Of a DNA stretch of 9,867 nt, positions 1 through 6,867 are shown piece after piece. This DNA comes from Duncaniella sp. GTDB taxonomy: Bacteria > Bacteroidota > Bacteroidia > Bacteroidales > Muribaculaceae. The number at the start of each line of letters is the position of its first letter. Position 1 is the stretch's first letter. The DNA is taken from assembly GCF_029054785.1 (NCBI RefSeq), contig NZ_JAIDEN010000076.1, positions 1 to 9,867 on the forward strand. Direction: 5' to 3'. A model generated the notes under the pieces. It had not been told where the DNA came from, ran no database searches, and saw only the letters and a list, made by a program, of their open reading frames with translations. The position numbers and the translations under genes were made by a program.

Positions 1-6
1 ACTTTG
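1..6 (+). promoter_or_regulatory. Possible truncated -7 promoter element for the amidase gene
   Basis: The window opens with ACTTTGCATC. Its last nine bases are identical to the start-site region of the clear tRNA promoter at 8030-8038, so TTTG at 3-6 may be the end of a Bacteroidetes TAnnTTTG box whose TA lies just outside the window. Transcription would then start near base 13 and leave a leader of about 70 bases before the amidase start at 87. The -33 half cannot be seen, so this is weak. Confidence 0.25.
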
Positions 7-86
7 CATCTGTAAGCCGCTGCCTGACATTATAGGGCCACTCCGGCAGCATTTCACTCCGACTCCAATCCCCCACAGAAAAACAG

Positions 87-509
87 ATGCACCACATGAG
101 AAACATCACAGAAATCATCGTCCACTGCACAGCCACACCCGCCGGACGCCCCGTCAGCGTTGCCGAAATAGACCTCTGGCACCGACAGAGAGGTTTCCGG
201 TCCATTGGCTACCACTATCTCGTCGCCCTTGACGGCACTGTCTGTCCCGGTCGCCCACTCAGCGAAATCGGCGCCCATTGCCTCGGCCACAACGCCGAGA
301 GCATCGGAATTGCCTATGTAGGAGGCCTCACAGCCGACGGTTCGGCCCGTCCGGCAGACACACGCACCGACGCCCAGAAAACGGCGCTACGGGCGCTTAT
401 TTCAAGCCTCCGCGAGACCTATCCCGGTGCCAGTGTCCGTTCCCACCGCGATTTCGCCCCCAAAGCCTGTCCCTGTTTCGACGCAACCGCCGAATATGCC
501 GACCTCTGA
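87..509 (+). CDS. N-acetylmuramoyl-L-alanine amidase, T7-lysozyme-like (Amidase_2/PGRP fold)
   Basis: A 140-residue protein made of a single amidase domain, predicted to cut the amide bond between N-acetylmuramic acid and L-alanine in peptidoglycan. The motifs align well with T7 lysozyme: zinc ligand H13 in IVHCTAT, Y42 in GYHY, H120 in SHRD, catalytic-type K126 and zinc ligand C128 in APKACP, corresponding to T7 H17, Y46, H122, K128 and C130. Length is close to T7 lysozyme (about 150), so it looks complete and active. No signal peptide, membrane segment or wall-binding domain is visible, so export would need lysis or another route; a prophage-derived or domesticated enzyme is plausible. ATG 87 is used as start; ATG 96 (M4) is equally possible because neither has a clear ribosome site. 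It faces the inositol-phosphate synthase gene convergently. Confidence 0.9.
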   Translation: MHHMRNITEIIVHCTATPAGRPVSVAEIDLWHRQRGFRSIGYHYLVALDGTVCPGRPLSEIGAHCLGHNAESIGIAYVGGLTADGSARPADTRTDAQKTALRALISSLRETYPGASVRSHRDFAPKACPCFDATAEYADL

Positions 510-540
510 CCGTCAGCCATGATCCACATTTCAAATCGGT

Positions 541-563
541 AAATCAGTGTCTTTTCAGACACT
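541..563 (+). repeat. Hairpin repeat copy 1 (AAATC plus stem-loop)
   Basis: AAATC (541-545) is followed directly by a 7-base-pair stem with a 4-base loop (546-563). Two further hairpins at 632-652 and, inverted, 664-685 have the same AAATC lead and similar arms of the form RGYGTYY. Arm differences between copies are matched on the other arm, which suggests the stem itself is maintained. Confidence 0.6.
546..563 (+). terminator. Candidate weak terminator or hairpin after the amidase gene
   Basis: A perfect inverted repeat, AGTGTCT (546-552) and AGACACT (557-563) with loop TTTC, starts 37 bases after the amidase stop. Only a short T stretch follows (563-565), so termination would be weak. The right arm can instead pair with 573-579 (GTGTCTG). 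The hairpin is also copy 1 of the repeat family described at 541-685, so a role other than termination is possible. Confidence 0.35.
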
Positions 564-590
564 TTGGATGGGGTGTCTGTCGTCATTTCC

Positions 591-621
591 GTGCACACCT
601 TCGCTCCGCTACGGTGTACAC
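591..621. repeat. Imperfect inverted repeat
   Basis: GTGCACACC (591-599) can pair with GGTGTACAC (613-621) with one C-A mismatch and a 13-base loop. It lies between copies 1 and 2 of the AAATC hairpin family but does not share their lead sequence. No function can be assigned from sequence alone. Confidence 0.5.
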
Positions 622-631
622 GGCTACGAAC

Positions 632-652
632 AAATCAGCGTCCTCCGGACGC
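632..652 (+). repeat. Hairpin repeat copy 2 (AAATC plus stem-loop)
   Basis: AAATC (632-636) is followed by A and a 6-base-pair stem, GCGTCC (638-643) and GGACGC (647-652), loop TCC. Relative to copy 1 the second base pair of the GTGTC/GACAC core is changed from T-A to C-G on both sides, a compensatory change. It forms an inverted pair with copy 3. Confidence 0.6.
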
Positions 653-663
653 CCCAAGAACAA

Positions 664-685
664 GGTGTTCAAAGAACACCGATTT
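664..685 (-). repeat. Hairpin repeat copy 3, inverted (AAATC plus stem-loop on the minus strand)
   Basis: GGTGTTC (664-670) and GAACACC (674-680) form a perfect 7-base-pair stem around AAA, followed by GATTT (681-685). On the minus strand this reads AAATC followed by GGTGTTC, the same layout as copies 1 and 2. Its GATTT can pair with AAATC of copy 2, so 632-685 could fold as two hairpins closed by a short common stem. Confidence 0.6.
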
Positions 686-693
686 ACTCATAC

Positions 694-723
694 CCCGCGA
701 CACGGCCTTGGTCGTGTCGCGGG
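694..723. repeat. Strong GC-rich inverted repeat next to the ino1 terminator
   Basis: CCCGCGACACG (694-704) pairs perfectly with CGTGTCGCGGG (713-723); one G-T and one C-G pair extend the stem inward to a CTTG loop. It has no T tract on its 3' side in either direction. For minus-strand transcripts it lies just beyond the T tract of the ino1 terminator. It may be a back-up transcription block or a separate palindromic element. Confidence 0.7.
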
Positions 724-725
724 AT

Positions 726-764
726 AAAAAAACTATTCCGGAAGACAGGAATCTTCCGGAATAG
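726..764 (-). terminator. Rho-independent terminator of the inositol-phosphate synthase gene
   Basis: A perfect 13-base-pair stem (733-745 with 752-764, arm CTATTCCGGAAGA, loop of 6) is followed on the minus strand by seven T residues (732 down to 726). It begins 33 bases after the stop codon of the minus-strand gene at 798-2141. Confidence 0.93.
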
Positions 765-797
765 CCCTTATAATCAAATATGTGATGAATCGGCAAA

Positions 798-2141
798 TTA
801 GTCGATTTCCTCGTCAGCCTCATAGCCACCCATTTCACGGATAGCGTTCTTCAGCATTGTGTACTGCTGGAAGAGGTGGTTGACGGGCACTTCACCCTTG
901 GTGTAGTCATGCATCGGGCTCTTGAGGAAGAAGCTCAGGAAGCGCTGGATGCCGTGACGGCCTGCACGTGCGGCGAGGTCGCTCAGAAGCACGAGGTCAA
1001 GGCAAAGAGGAGCGGCAAGGATAGAGTCGCGGCAGAGGAAGTTGATCTTGATCTGCATCGGATAGCCCATCCAGCCGAAGATGTCGATGTTGTCCCAGCC
1101 TTCCTTGCTGTCGTTGCGCGGGGGATAGTAGTTGATGCGCACCTTGTGGTAGTAGCCCTGGTGACCGCCTTCCTCAGCACCGCCGCAGTTAGCGTTGTAG
1201 AGATCGGGCTGATCTTCGGGAACGAGGATTGACTCAAGAGTAGAAAGCTTGGAAACCTCCTTGGTACGGAAGTTGGCGGGTTCGTCGAGCACGAGACCGT
1301 CGCGGTTACCGAGGATGTTGGTCGAGAACCAGCCGTTGAGACCGAGGCAGCGGGTACCGATGATGGGAGCGAAACCTGACTTCACGAGAGTCTGGCCGGT
1401 CTTGAAGTCCTTGCCGGAGATAGGCATACCGGTCTTTTCGCTGAGTTCCCACATAGCGGGGATGTCAACAGTGGTGTTGGGAGCACCCATGATGAAGGGA
1501 GCGTCTTCGCAGAGGGCTGCGTAGGCATAGCACATAGAAGGAGCGATGTGTTCTTTGTCGTCAGCCTTCATTGCAGCTTCGAGAGCTTCGAGAGTGCCGT
1601 GGATCTGCTCGTCAACGGGTACATATACTTCAGTTGAAGCGGCCCAGAGCACAACAACGCGCTCAACACCGTTTTCTTTCTTGAAGTTGCGGATATCTTC
1701 GCGGAGCTGTTCAACCATTTCCCAGCGGGTCTTGCCGGTCATGATATTGTCGCCGTCGAGACGCTTTGCATAGTTGTGGTCGAAAGCGGCCTTCATCGGA
1801 ACGATCTTTTCGAGTTCGTCCTTCACAGGCTCGATGTCCTTGGGCTGAAGAACTTCAGCGTAAACAGCGCTCTGATAAGCGTTGGCAGGATAAACGTCCC
1901 ATGCGCCGAACACGATGTCGTTCAGGTCGGCCATAGGAACGATGTCCTTGTAGTGGAGATATTTTTTATCAGCTCCCTTGCCAACACGGATCTTGTCATA
2001 TTGGGTCATTGAGCCGACAGGTTTTGCAAGACCTTTGCGGGCCATGAGGACGCCGGTCATAAATGTGGAAGTAACGGCGCCAAGTCCTACTACGAGTACG
2101 CCAAGTTTACCGTTGGCGGGTTTTACAGTAGATTTAGTCAT
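798..2141 (-). CDS. ino1: myo-Inositol-1-phosphate synthase (L-myo-inositol-3-phosphate synthase)
   Basis: Predicted NAD-dependent cytosolic enzyme that converts D-glucose 6-phosphate to myo-inositol 3-phosphate. The 447 residues show an N-terminal Rossmann motif VVGLGAVTS (17-25), the asparagine- and glycine-rich segment GLNGWFSTNILGNRDG (267-282), the FRTKEVSK lysine motif (291-298), and a C-terminal KINFLCRDSILAAPLCLDL block (365-383) that matches the conserved C-E-D-S-L-L-A-T/A-P-L region of the eukaryotic and archaeal family. K244, K247, K294 and K365 are candidates for the catalytic lysines, by resemblance only. In Bacteroides this family supplies inositol phosphate for inositol sphingolipids, but the partner genes of that pathway are not in this window. 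The gene stands alone, with a promoter near 2246-2276 and a strong terminator at 726-764. It appears intact; I am confident of the family. Confidence 0.95.
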   Translation of the reverse strand: MTKSTVKPANGKLGVLVVGLGAVTSTFMTGVLMARKGLAKPVGSMTQYDKIRVGKGADKKYLHYKDIVPMADLNDIVFGAWDVYPANAYQSAVYAEVLQPKDIEPVKDELEKIVPMKAAFDHNYAKRLDGDNIMTGKTRWEMVEQLREDIRNFKKENGVERVVVLWAASTEVYVPVDEQIHGTLEALEAAMKADDKEHIAPSMCYAYAALCEDAPFIMGAPNTTVDIPAMWELSEKTGMPISGKDFKTGQTLVKSGFAPIIGTRCLGLNGWFSTNILGNRDGLVLDEPANFRTKEVSKLSTLESILVPEDQPDLYNANCGGAEEGGHQGYYHKVRINYYPPRNDSKEGWDNIDIFGWMGYPMQIKINFLCRDSILAAPLCLDLVLLSDLAARAGRHGIQRFLSFFLKSPMHDYTKGEVPVNHLFQQYTMLKNAIREMGGYEADEEID

Positions 2142-2245
2142 GATTGTTTGTTACTAACTGAATAGTAGTTTATTAAGGTTAATTTTCTTGATTGCTGTGT
2201 TTTAGCTTTCTCGTGTGCGGAATCCGCACTTTACAATCGAGCCAT

Positions 2246-2276
2246 CAAAAGTACTGAGTTTTTTCGGTTTGTGAAA
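2246..2276 (-). promoter_or_regulatory. Likely promoter of the inositol-phosphate synthase gene
   Basis: On the minus strand TACTTTTG (2253 down to 2246) matches the Bacteroidetes -7 box TAnnTTTG. TTTC (2276 down to 2273) lies 19 bases upstream as a three-of-four match to the -33 TTTG box. The start site would be near 2239, giving a leader of about 100 bases. Confidence 0.6.
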
Positions 2277-2453
2277 TTATTATTATTTAAATTTTCCCTT
2301 ATTAAATCTAAAATATGCAAATTTCAGCATATATTATTTAATTTACTTTAAATTCAACGCAATCAGCATTACTTATAGCAAACAAATGTTAATACAGCCC
2401 ACACCCTTTTATGTCCCGTTCACCAGCAACCGGTTTCCGGCATCCCCCCCTTG

Positions 2454-2489
2454 AAAAAAAGACTGCCGGCGACCTAAGCCGCCGGCAGT
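2454..2489 (-). terminator. Rho-independent terminator of the oxidoreductase operon
   Basis: ACTGCCGGCG (2462-2471) pairs perfectly with CGCCGGCAGT (2480-2489) around an 8-base loop. On the minus strand the stem is followed by C and seven T residues (2460 down to 2454). It begins 26 bases after the stop of the beta-subunit gene. Confidence 0.94.
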
Positions 2490-2515
2490 TATCTGACAGA
2501 ATGGAATGTCTTGCT

Positions 2516-3529
2516 TTATTCAACAGTCCAGGTCTCACCGGCAAGCACCATGTCGCGGAGCGACGAGAAGTTCTTGCGGCTGCGCACTTCTGCGATCTGG
2601 GCCTCGATATCCTCGTTATAGACAGGAGCGTCGACATCGCGGATCACACCCAGAGCCAGCGGAAGGTCATGACCGTCCATCATGGCAAGCTGCTGATGCA
2701 GGAAGTTCGAGGGGGTGTGGGCGTCGTGCACCAGCACATCGTCGAGCGTATAGCCGTCCTCGCCGACCTTGACAGCCTTCAGCAGGAAGCCGTCGCGGAC
2801 AAGACCCATCTCTTTTTCCTTGCCGAAGAGCATCTTCTCTCCGTGGACAAGGTGGATGGTGCGTTCCGCGCGGTGTTCGCGGTCAGTGATGAAGTTGTGG
2901 ATGCCGTTGTTGAAGATAACGCAGTTCTGAAGCACCTCGACAACCGAAACTCCTTTGTGACGGGCGGCTGCCACGAGCACTTCCTGCGAGATCTGCAATT
3001 CGACATCGATGCTGCGGGCGAAGAAGTTGCCGCGGGCGCCGAACACGAGTTCTGCCGGGATAAACGGATCCTCGGTAGTGCCGTAGGGCGACGATTTGGA
3101 GACAAAGCCGCGGTCGCTGGTGGGCGAATACTGCCCCTTGGTCAGACCGTAGATCTTGTTGTTGAACAGGATCATGTTGATGTCGACGTTGCGGCGCACG
3201 GCATGGATGAAGTGGTTGCCGCCGATGGCCAGACCGTCGCCGTCACCTGAAATCTGCCAGACGCTCATGTCCGGACGGGCCACCTTGAAACCTGTGGCGA
3301 TAGCTGCCGCACGGCCGTGGATGGTGTGGAAACCGTAGGTGTTCATGTAGTAAGGCAGACGCGAGCTGCAGCCGATACCGGAGATGACTGCCGTCTTGTG
3401 GGGAGGCACTCCGACTGTGGCCATTGCCTTGTGGAGTGTGTTCAGGATTGCGTGGTCACCGCAGCCGGGACACCAGCGCACTGATTGGTTGCTCTTATAG
3501 TTGGCGGGGGTATATTGAGTCTGTTCCAT
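2516..3529 (-). CDS. korB: 2-oxoacid:ferredoxin oxidoreductase, beta subunit (likely 2-oxoglutarate type)
   Basis: Thiamine-diphosphate-binding subunit of the enzyme that interconverts a 2-oxoacid plus CoA with the acyl-CoA, CO2 and reduced ferredoxin. The 337 residues carry four cysteines spaced like the [4Fe-4S] ligands of the Sulfolobus two-subunit enzyme: C20 and C23 in WCPGCG, C54 in GIGCSSR, and C203 in LQNCV. The ThDP/Mg site is seen in SGDGDGLAIGGNH (94-106) and NNKIYGLTKGQ (123-133). Length is typical. The start lies only 2 bases after the stop of the alpha/gamma gene, so the two are surely translated and transcribed together. A strong terminator follows. 2-Oxoglutarate is the most likely substrate from overall resemblance to KorB, but pyruvate or broad 2-oxoacid use cannot be excluded. 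Confidence 0.93.
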   Translation of the reverse strand: MEQTQYTPANYKSNQSVRWCPGCGDHAILNTLHKAMATVGVPPHKTAVISGIGCSSRLPYYMNTYGFHTIHGRAAAIATGFKVARPDMSVWQISGDGDGLAIGGNHFIHAVRRNVDINMILFNNKIYGLTKGQYSPTSDRGFVSKSSPYGTTEDPFIPAELVFGARGNFFARSIDVELQISQEVLVAAARHKGVSVVEVLQNCVIFNNGIHNFITDREHRAERTIHLVHGEKMLFGKEKEMGLVRDGFLLKAVKVGEDGYTLDDVLVHDAHTPSNFLHQQLAMMDGHDLPLALGVIRDVDAPVYNEDIEAQIAEVRSRKNFSSLRDMVLAGETWTVE

Positions 3530-3531
3530 GA

Positions 3532-5382
3532 TTATTTGTCCTCCATAATTTTTTTGACACCGTTGACAACTTCGCTTACAAGGAAAGGCTGGCCCTGGAT
3601 CTTGTTGATGCGTTCGATCTTGAGATCGGGGAATTTGGCCTGGAGATAGTCGGCAAACATGCCGGTGTTAAGCTCGGCTACGATCACGCGCTTGTAGCTG
3701 CGGAGCACTTCCGCGGTGTTGGCGGGCAGCGGGTTGATGTAGTTGAAGTGGGCGAAAGCCACGGGCTGGCCTTCGGCGCAGAGTTCGCCTGCGGCGGTGC
3801 GCAGATGGCCGTAAGTGCCGCCCCAGCCTACGAGGATGGTGTCGGCGCCCTTCGGATCGAGCACTTCGAGCGCAGGGATATGGTTGGCGATGCGTTCGAT
3901 CTTCTCGCGGCGGGTCTGGACCATCTTTTCGTGGTTGATCGGATCGGTCGAGATCGCGCCGGTGTTATAGTCTTTTTCGAGACCGCCGACACGGTGAGCG
4001 GCGCCTTCGGTGCCGGGGATCGCCCAGTAGCGGACAAGATCTTCATCCTTGCGGGTGTAGGGCTGCCAGGCTTCGTCGATTGCGCCGGGGGCGAGCAACG
4101 GAGGATGGATTTCGGGGAGATCCGATGCTTCGGGCACTCGCCATGCGCTTGAGCCGTTGCCGATGAAGGCGTCGGTCAGAAGGATCACAGGAGTCATGTG
4201 CTCCATTGCGATTCTTGCGGCTTCGAAAGCCATTGTGAAGCAGTCGGTAGGAGTCGATGCGGCAACCACAGCTAAGGGCGATTCGCCGTTGCGGCCATAG
4301 AGTGCCTGCATCAGGTCGGTCTGCTCTGTCTTGGTCGGCAGACCTGTTGAGGGACCGCCGCGCTGAACGTCGACGATCACCAGCGGAAGTTCGGCGATCA
4401 CAGCCAGGCCGATGCCTTCGCTCTTGAGCGCGAGACCGGGACCTGAGGTCGAGGTGACTGCCAGATGGCCGGCAAACGATGCGCCGATGGCCGAGCAGAC
4501 ACCGGCAATCTCGTCTTCCATCTGGAGGGCCTTCACTCCGAGATCCTTGCGCTTGGCAAGCTCCTGGAGAATGTCAGTGGCGGGGGTGATGGGATAGCTG
4601 CCGAGGAACAGCGGACGGCCGCTCTTTTCCGATGCGGCGATAAAGCCCCAAGCGGTTGCGGTGTTGCCGTTGATATCGGTGTAGACGCCGGGGACAGCCT
4701 CTTCGGTTTCGATGCGGTAGGTGCTGACACTGGCGTGGATGTTGTTTCCGTAGTTGTAGCCGGCCTCGATCACTTTGGCGTTGGCCTCATAGATCGCGGG
4801 CTTCTTGGCGAATTTGCCCTTGAGCATGCGCAGCGCGCCTTCGAGCGGACGGTCGAAGAGCCAGCAGACAAGGCCGAGGGCGAATATGTTGCGGCACTTC
4901 AGGATGCTCTTGTTGTCCAGTCCGGATTCGGCAAGCGCGGCTTTGGTCATCGAAGTGACAGGCACCTCGACCACCTGGGCCTTGATGTCGAGTTCCTTGA
5001 ACGGATCGAGAGTCTCGAAAAGTGCTTTCTTCAGATCTGCTTCCTTGAAAGAGTCGATATCGACAATAACAACGCCACCGGCTTTTAGGAATTTGATGTT
5101 CTGTTTGAGAGCTGCCGGATTCATGGCAATGAGCACATCGCAGAGGTCTCCCGGTGTGTGAACATCGACTCCGACACTTACCTGAAAGCCCGACACACCA
5201 CTGAGCGATCCCTGCGGGGCACGTACCTCGGCAGGATAGTCGGGGAAAGTTGACACTTTGTTTCCTAACCCTGCGGAAACATTCGTGAAAATGTTGCCTG
5301 CAAGCTGCATGCCGTCGCCGGAGTCACCGGAGAAACGGACCACAACCTTATCAAGGGTCTTGACATTGGTCTTGTCTAACAT
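3532..5382 (-). CDS. korA: 2-oxoacid:ferredoxin oxidoreductase, fused gamma-alpha subunit (likely 2-oxoglutarate type)
   Basis: A 616-residue subunit with the gamma domain at the N-terminus (about 1-205; motif RFSGDSGDGMQLAG at 16-29 and FPDYPAEVRAPQGS at 46-59) and the alpha/pyrimidine-binding domain after about 235. The alpha domain contains the signature YPITPATD (263-270), the glutamate region MEDEIAG (288-294) and RGGPSTGLPTKTEQ (341-354). Fusion of gamma and alpha is usual for the two-subunit archaeal and Bacteroidetes enzymes. It precedes korB by 2 bases. The gap to the upstream dihydroorotase gene is 78 bases; I see no TAnnTTTG box there and no terminator, so it may be read through from the upstream genes or use a degenerate promoter. 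No ferredoxin-like delta subunit gene is in the window. Confidence 0.94.
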   Translation of the reverse strand: MLDKTNVKTLDKVVVRFSGDSGDGMQLAGNIFTNVSAGLGNKVSTFPDYPAEVRAPQGSLSGVSGFQVSVGVDVHTPGDLCDVLIAMNPAALKQNIKFLKAGGVVIVDIDSFKEADLKKALFETLDPFKELDIKAQVVEVPVTSMTKAALAESGLDNKSILKCRNIFALGLVCWLFDRPLEGALRMLKGKFAKKPAIYEANAKVIEAGYNYGNNIHASVSTYRIETEEAVPGVYTDINGNTATAWGFIAASEKSGRPLFLGSYPITPATDILQELAKRKDLGVKALQMEDEIAGVCSAIGASFAGHLAVTSTSGPGLALKSEGIGLAVIAELPLVIVDVQRGGPSTGLPTKTEQTDLMQALYGRNGESPLAVVAASTPTDCFTMAFEAARIAMEHMTPVILLTDAFIGNGSSAWRVPEASDLPEIHPPLLAPGAIDEAWQPYTRKDEDLVRYWAIPGTEGAAHRVGGLEKDYNTGAISTDPINHEKMVQTRREKIERIANHIPALEVLDPKGADTILVGWGGTYGHLRTAAGELCAEGQPVAFAHFNYINPLPANTAEVLRSYKRVIVAELNTGMFADYLQAKFPDLKIERINKIQGQPFLVSEVVNGVKKIMEDK

Positions 5383-5460
5383 AATTAGATTGGTTTGATT
5401 AATTGAATGTGGTTATCATGGTTGATTTATTCTCTTCTTTGTTTTGTCTTCCCCGGATGC

Positions 5461-6849
5461 TCAGTCCGGACGGAAGGCCCCGAACGTGATCGGCATGGCG
5501 GCCCCGCCTTCAGGCTCTCCTCCGGCTTCGTAGACCACTGTGCCGTTGACCATCGTCAGTTCGACGCGCGCCGGAAGCGACATTCCGGCAAGCGGAGTCC
5601 AGCCGCAGCGGCTCAGGACTTCCGCGTCAGTGACTTTCGGCGCCCCGGCTTCGGGGTCGACCACCACGAGATCGGCATAGTAGCCCTCGCGGATATATCC
5701 TCGCCCTTCGATGCCGAAAAGATCGGCCGGACGGTGGCACATCAGTTCCACAACCCGTTCCGGTCCGGCTTCTTCAAGTCCGGGGGCCGACTCGAACAGT
5801 TCGAGCATCGCGCGCAGCGAGAACTGCACCATCGGCATCCCCGAAGCCGCCGTCAGGGCGTCGCCCTCCTTCTGCGCCGGCAGATGAGGGGCATGGTCGG
5901 TGGCTATCGTGTCGATGCAGCCTCCCGGCAGCAGCTCGCGCAGGAGCGCTATGCGGTCCGAGGCTTCCTTGATGGCCGGATTGCACTTGATCCGAGAGCC
6001 GGATCTCAGGAAATCGTTGCGGTCGAAAAGCAGATATTGCGGACAGGTCTCGGCAGTCACCCTCACGCCCTCGGCCTTGGCTTCCTTCACTAACTGAAGC
6101 TCCTCGGCTGTTGACAGGTGACAGATGTGGACCCTCGCCCCGGTTCTGCGGGCCAGTTCTATGGCCTTCCGGGTAGCCTTGACGCAAGCCTCGCGGGGCC
6201 TGACGTCAGGATGGCGCCCGACGGGGATCGAGCCGCCGCATTCCTCTTCAAGCCTCGCCCGCGCGGCGCGTATCGTCGCCTCGTCCTCTGCATGGACTGC
6301 GATCGGCGCCTTGGCCGCGGCGAAAAGCTCTTCGAGCGTATTGTTGTCATCGACAAGCATGTTGCCCGTCGACGATCCGAGAAACAGTTTTATTCCGGCT
6401 GCCCGGTGATAGTCGGTCTCTTTCAGTTCCTGGGCGTTGTCGTTGGTAGCACCGATGAAAAAGCCGTAGTTCGCAGCCGAGACCTCGGCCGCACGGCTGA
6501 TCTTCGCCTCCAGAGCCTCGCGCGAGACAGTGGCGGGCTTCGTGTTCGGCATATCGACAAACGAGGTGACACCTCCGGCCACAGCCGCACGGCTCTCCGT
6601 GGCCATGTCGCCCTTCTCCGTCAGTCCGGGATCGCGGAAATGGACATGCGTGTCGATCACACCGGGCATCAGCAGCCGTCCGCCGCAGTCGATGGCCCTC
6701 GCCACACCCTCTTTCAGTGCCGCAGGCACCTCTTCTCCGGCAGGCAGTTCGCCCACACGGCTGATCTTCCGCCCGTCCACGAGCACATAGCCCCTGAAAC
6801 GGCGTCCTTCATTGACGATTTCTGCATTATATAATAAGGTGGTAGCCAT
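5461..6849 (-). CDS. pyrC: Dihydroorotase, class I (pyrimidine biosynthesis)
   Basis: Zinc amidohydrolase that reversibly cyclises N-carbamoyl-L-aspartate to dihydroorotate, the third step of de novo UMP synthesis in the cytosol. The 462 residues show the family landmarks in order: zinc ligands H68 and H70 plus R72 in HVHFRDPG, substrate-binding N102 in MPNTKP, K154 in GIKLFLG (the position expected for the carboxylated lysine), H186 in VHAED, H244 in HICHLST, and D318 in ATDHAPH. The C-terminal segment 382-398 (GRGYIREGYYADLVVVD) is the usual amidohydrolase closing motif. All metal and catalytic positions are present, so it should be active, unlike inactive pyrC' paralogues. It starts 18 bases after the stop of the GT2 gene, which suggests a shared transcript. 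No terminator is seen after it; a small dyad over its stop (5453-5469) lacks a T tract. Confidence 0.95.
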   Translation of the reverse strand: MATTLLYNAEIVNEGRRFRGYVLVDGRKISRVGELPAGEEVPAALKEGVARAIDCGGRLLMPGVIDTHVHFRDPGLTEKGDMATESRAAVAGGVTSFVDMPNTKPATVSREALEAKISRAAEVSAANYGFFIGATNDNAQELKETDYHRAAGIKLFLGSSTGNMLVDDNNTLEELFAAAKAPIAVHAEDEATIRAARARLEEECGGSIPVGRHPDVRPREACVKATRKAIELARRTGARVHICHLSTAEELQLVKEAKAEGVRVTAETCPQYLLFDRNDFLRSGSRIKCNPAIKEASDRIALLRELLPGGCIDTIATDHAPHLPAQKEGDALTAASGMPMVQFSLRAMLELFESAPGLEEAGPERVVELMCHRPADLFGIEGRGYIREGYYADLVVVDPEAGAPKVTDAEVLSRCGWTPLAGMSLPARVELTMVNGTVVYEAGGEPEGGAAMPITFGAFRPD

Positions 6850-6867
6850 CGGAGGTGGGGATTTTCG

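Larger units (their letters stand above)
2142..2515. other. Intergenic region between ino1 and the oxidoreductase operon
   Basis: No gene is supported here. From the right it holds the terminator of the beta-subunit gene (2454-2489), an AT-rich stretch (about 2270-2360), the likely ino1 promoter (2246-2276) and an ino1 leader of about 100 bases. The leader contains a 6-base-pair hairpin, GTGCGG (2215-2220) with CCGCAC (2224-2229). A second small dyad, ATATGC (2313-2318) and GCATAT (2327-2332), lies upstream of the promoter and could be a protein site, but it may be chance in AT-rich DNA. Confidence 0.7.

Noticed and set aside
278..727. Plus-strand open frame of 149 codons starting inside the amidase gene
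   Set aside because: Out of frame with the amidase, then runs through the hairpin-rich gap; Arg/Pro/His-rich composition and no domain.
2313..2332. ATATGC/GCATAT dyad as an operator for ino1
   Set aside because: Short and AT-rich in an AT-rich region and about 60 bases upstream of the promoter; chance is a sufficient explanation without conservation data.
2411..3250. Long plus-strand open frame of 279 codons
   Set aside because: It lies opposite the well-supported beta-subunit gene, runs through that gene's terminator, and has the biased composition of a shadow frame with no family motif.
4465..5088. Plus-strand open frame of 207 codons opposite the gamma-alpha gene
   Set aside because: Antisense shadow of a strongly conserved coding sequence; no recognisable domain.
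5453..5469. Dyad CCGGA/TCCGG over the dihydroorotase stop as a terminator
   Set aside because: Only 5 base pairs and no T tract on the minus strand after it.
5407..6834. Two long plus-strand open frames opposite dihydroorotase
   Set aside because: Antisense shadows produced by high G+C coding on the other strand; the minus frame contains every dihydroorotase motif.
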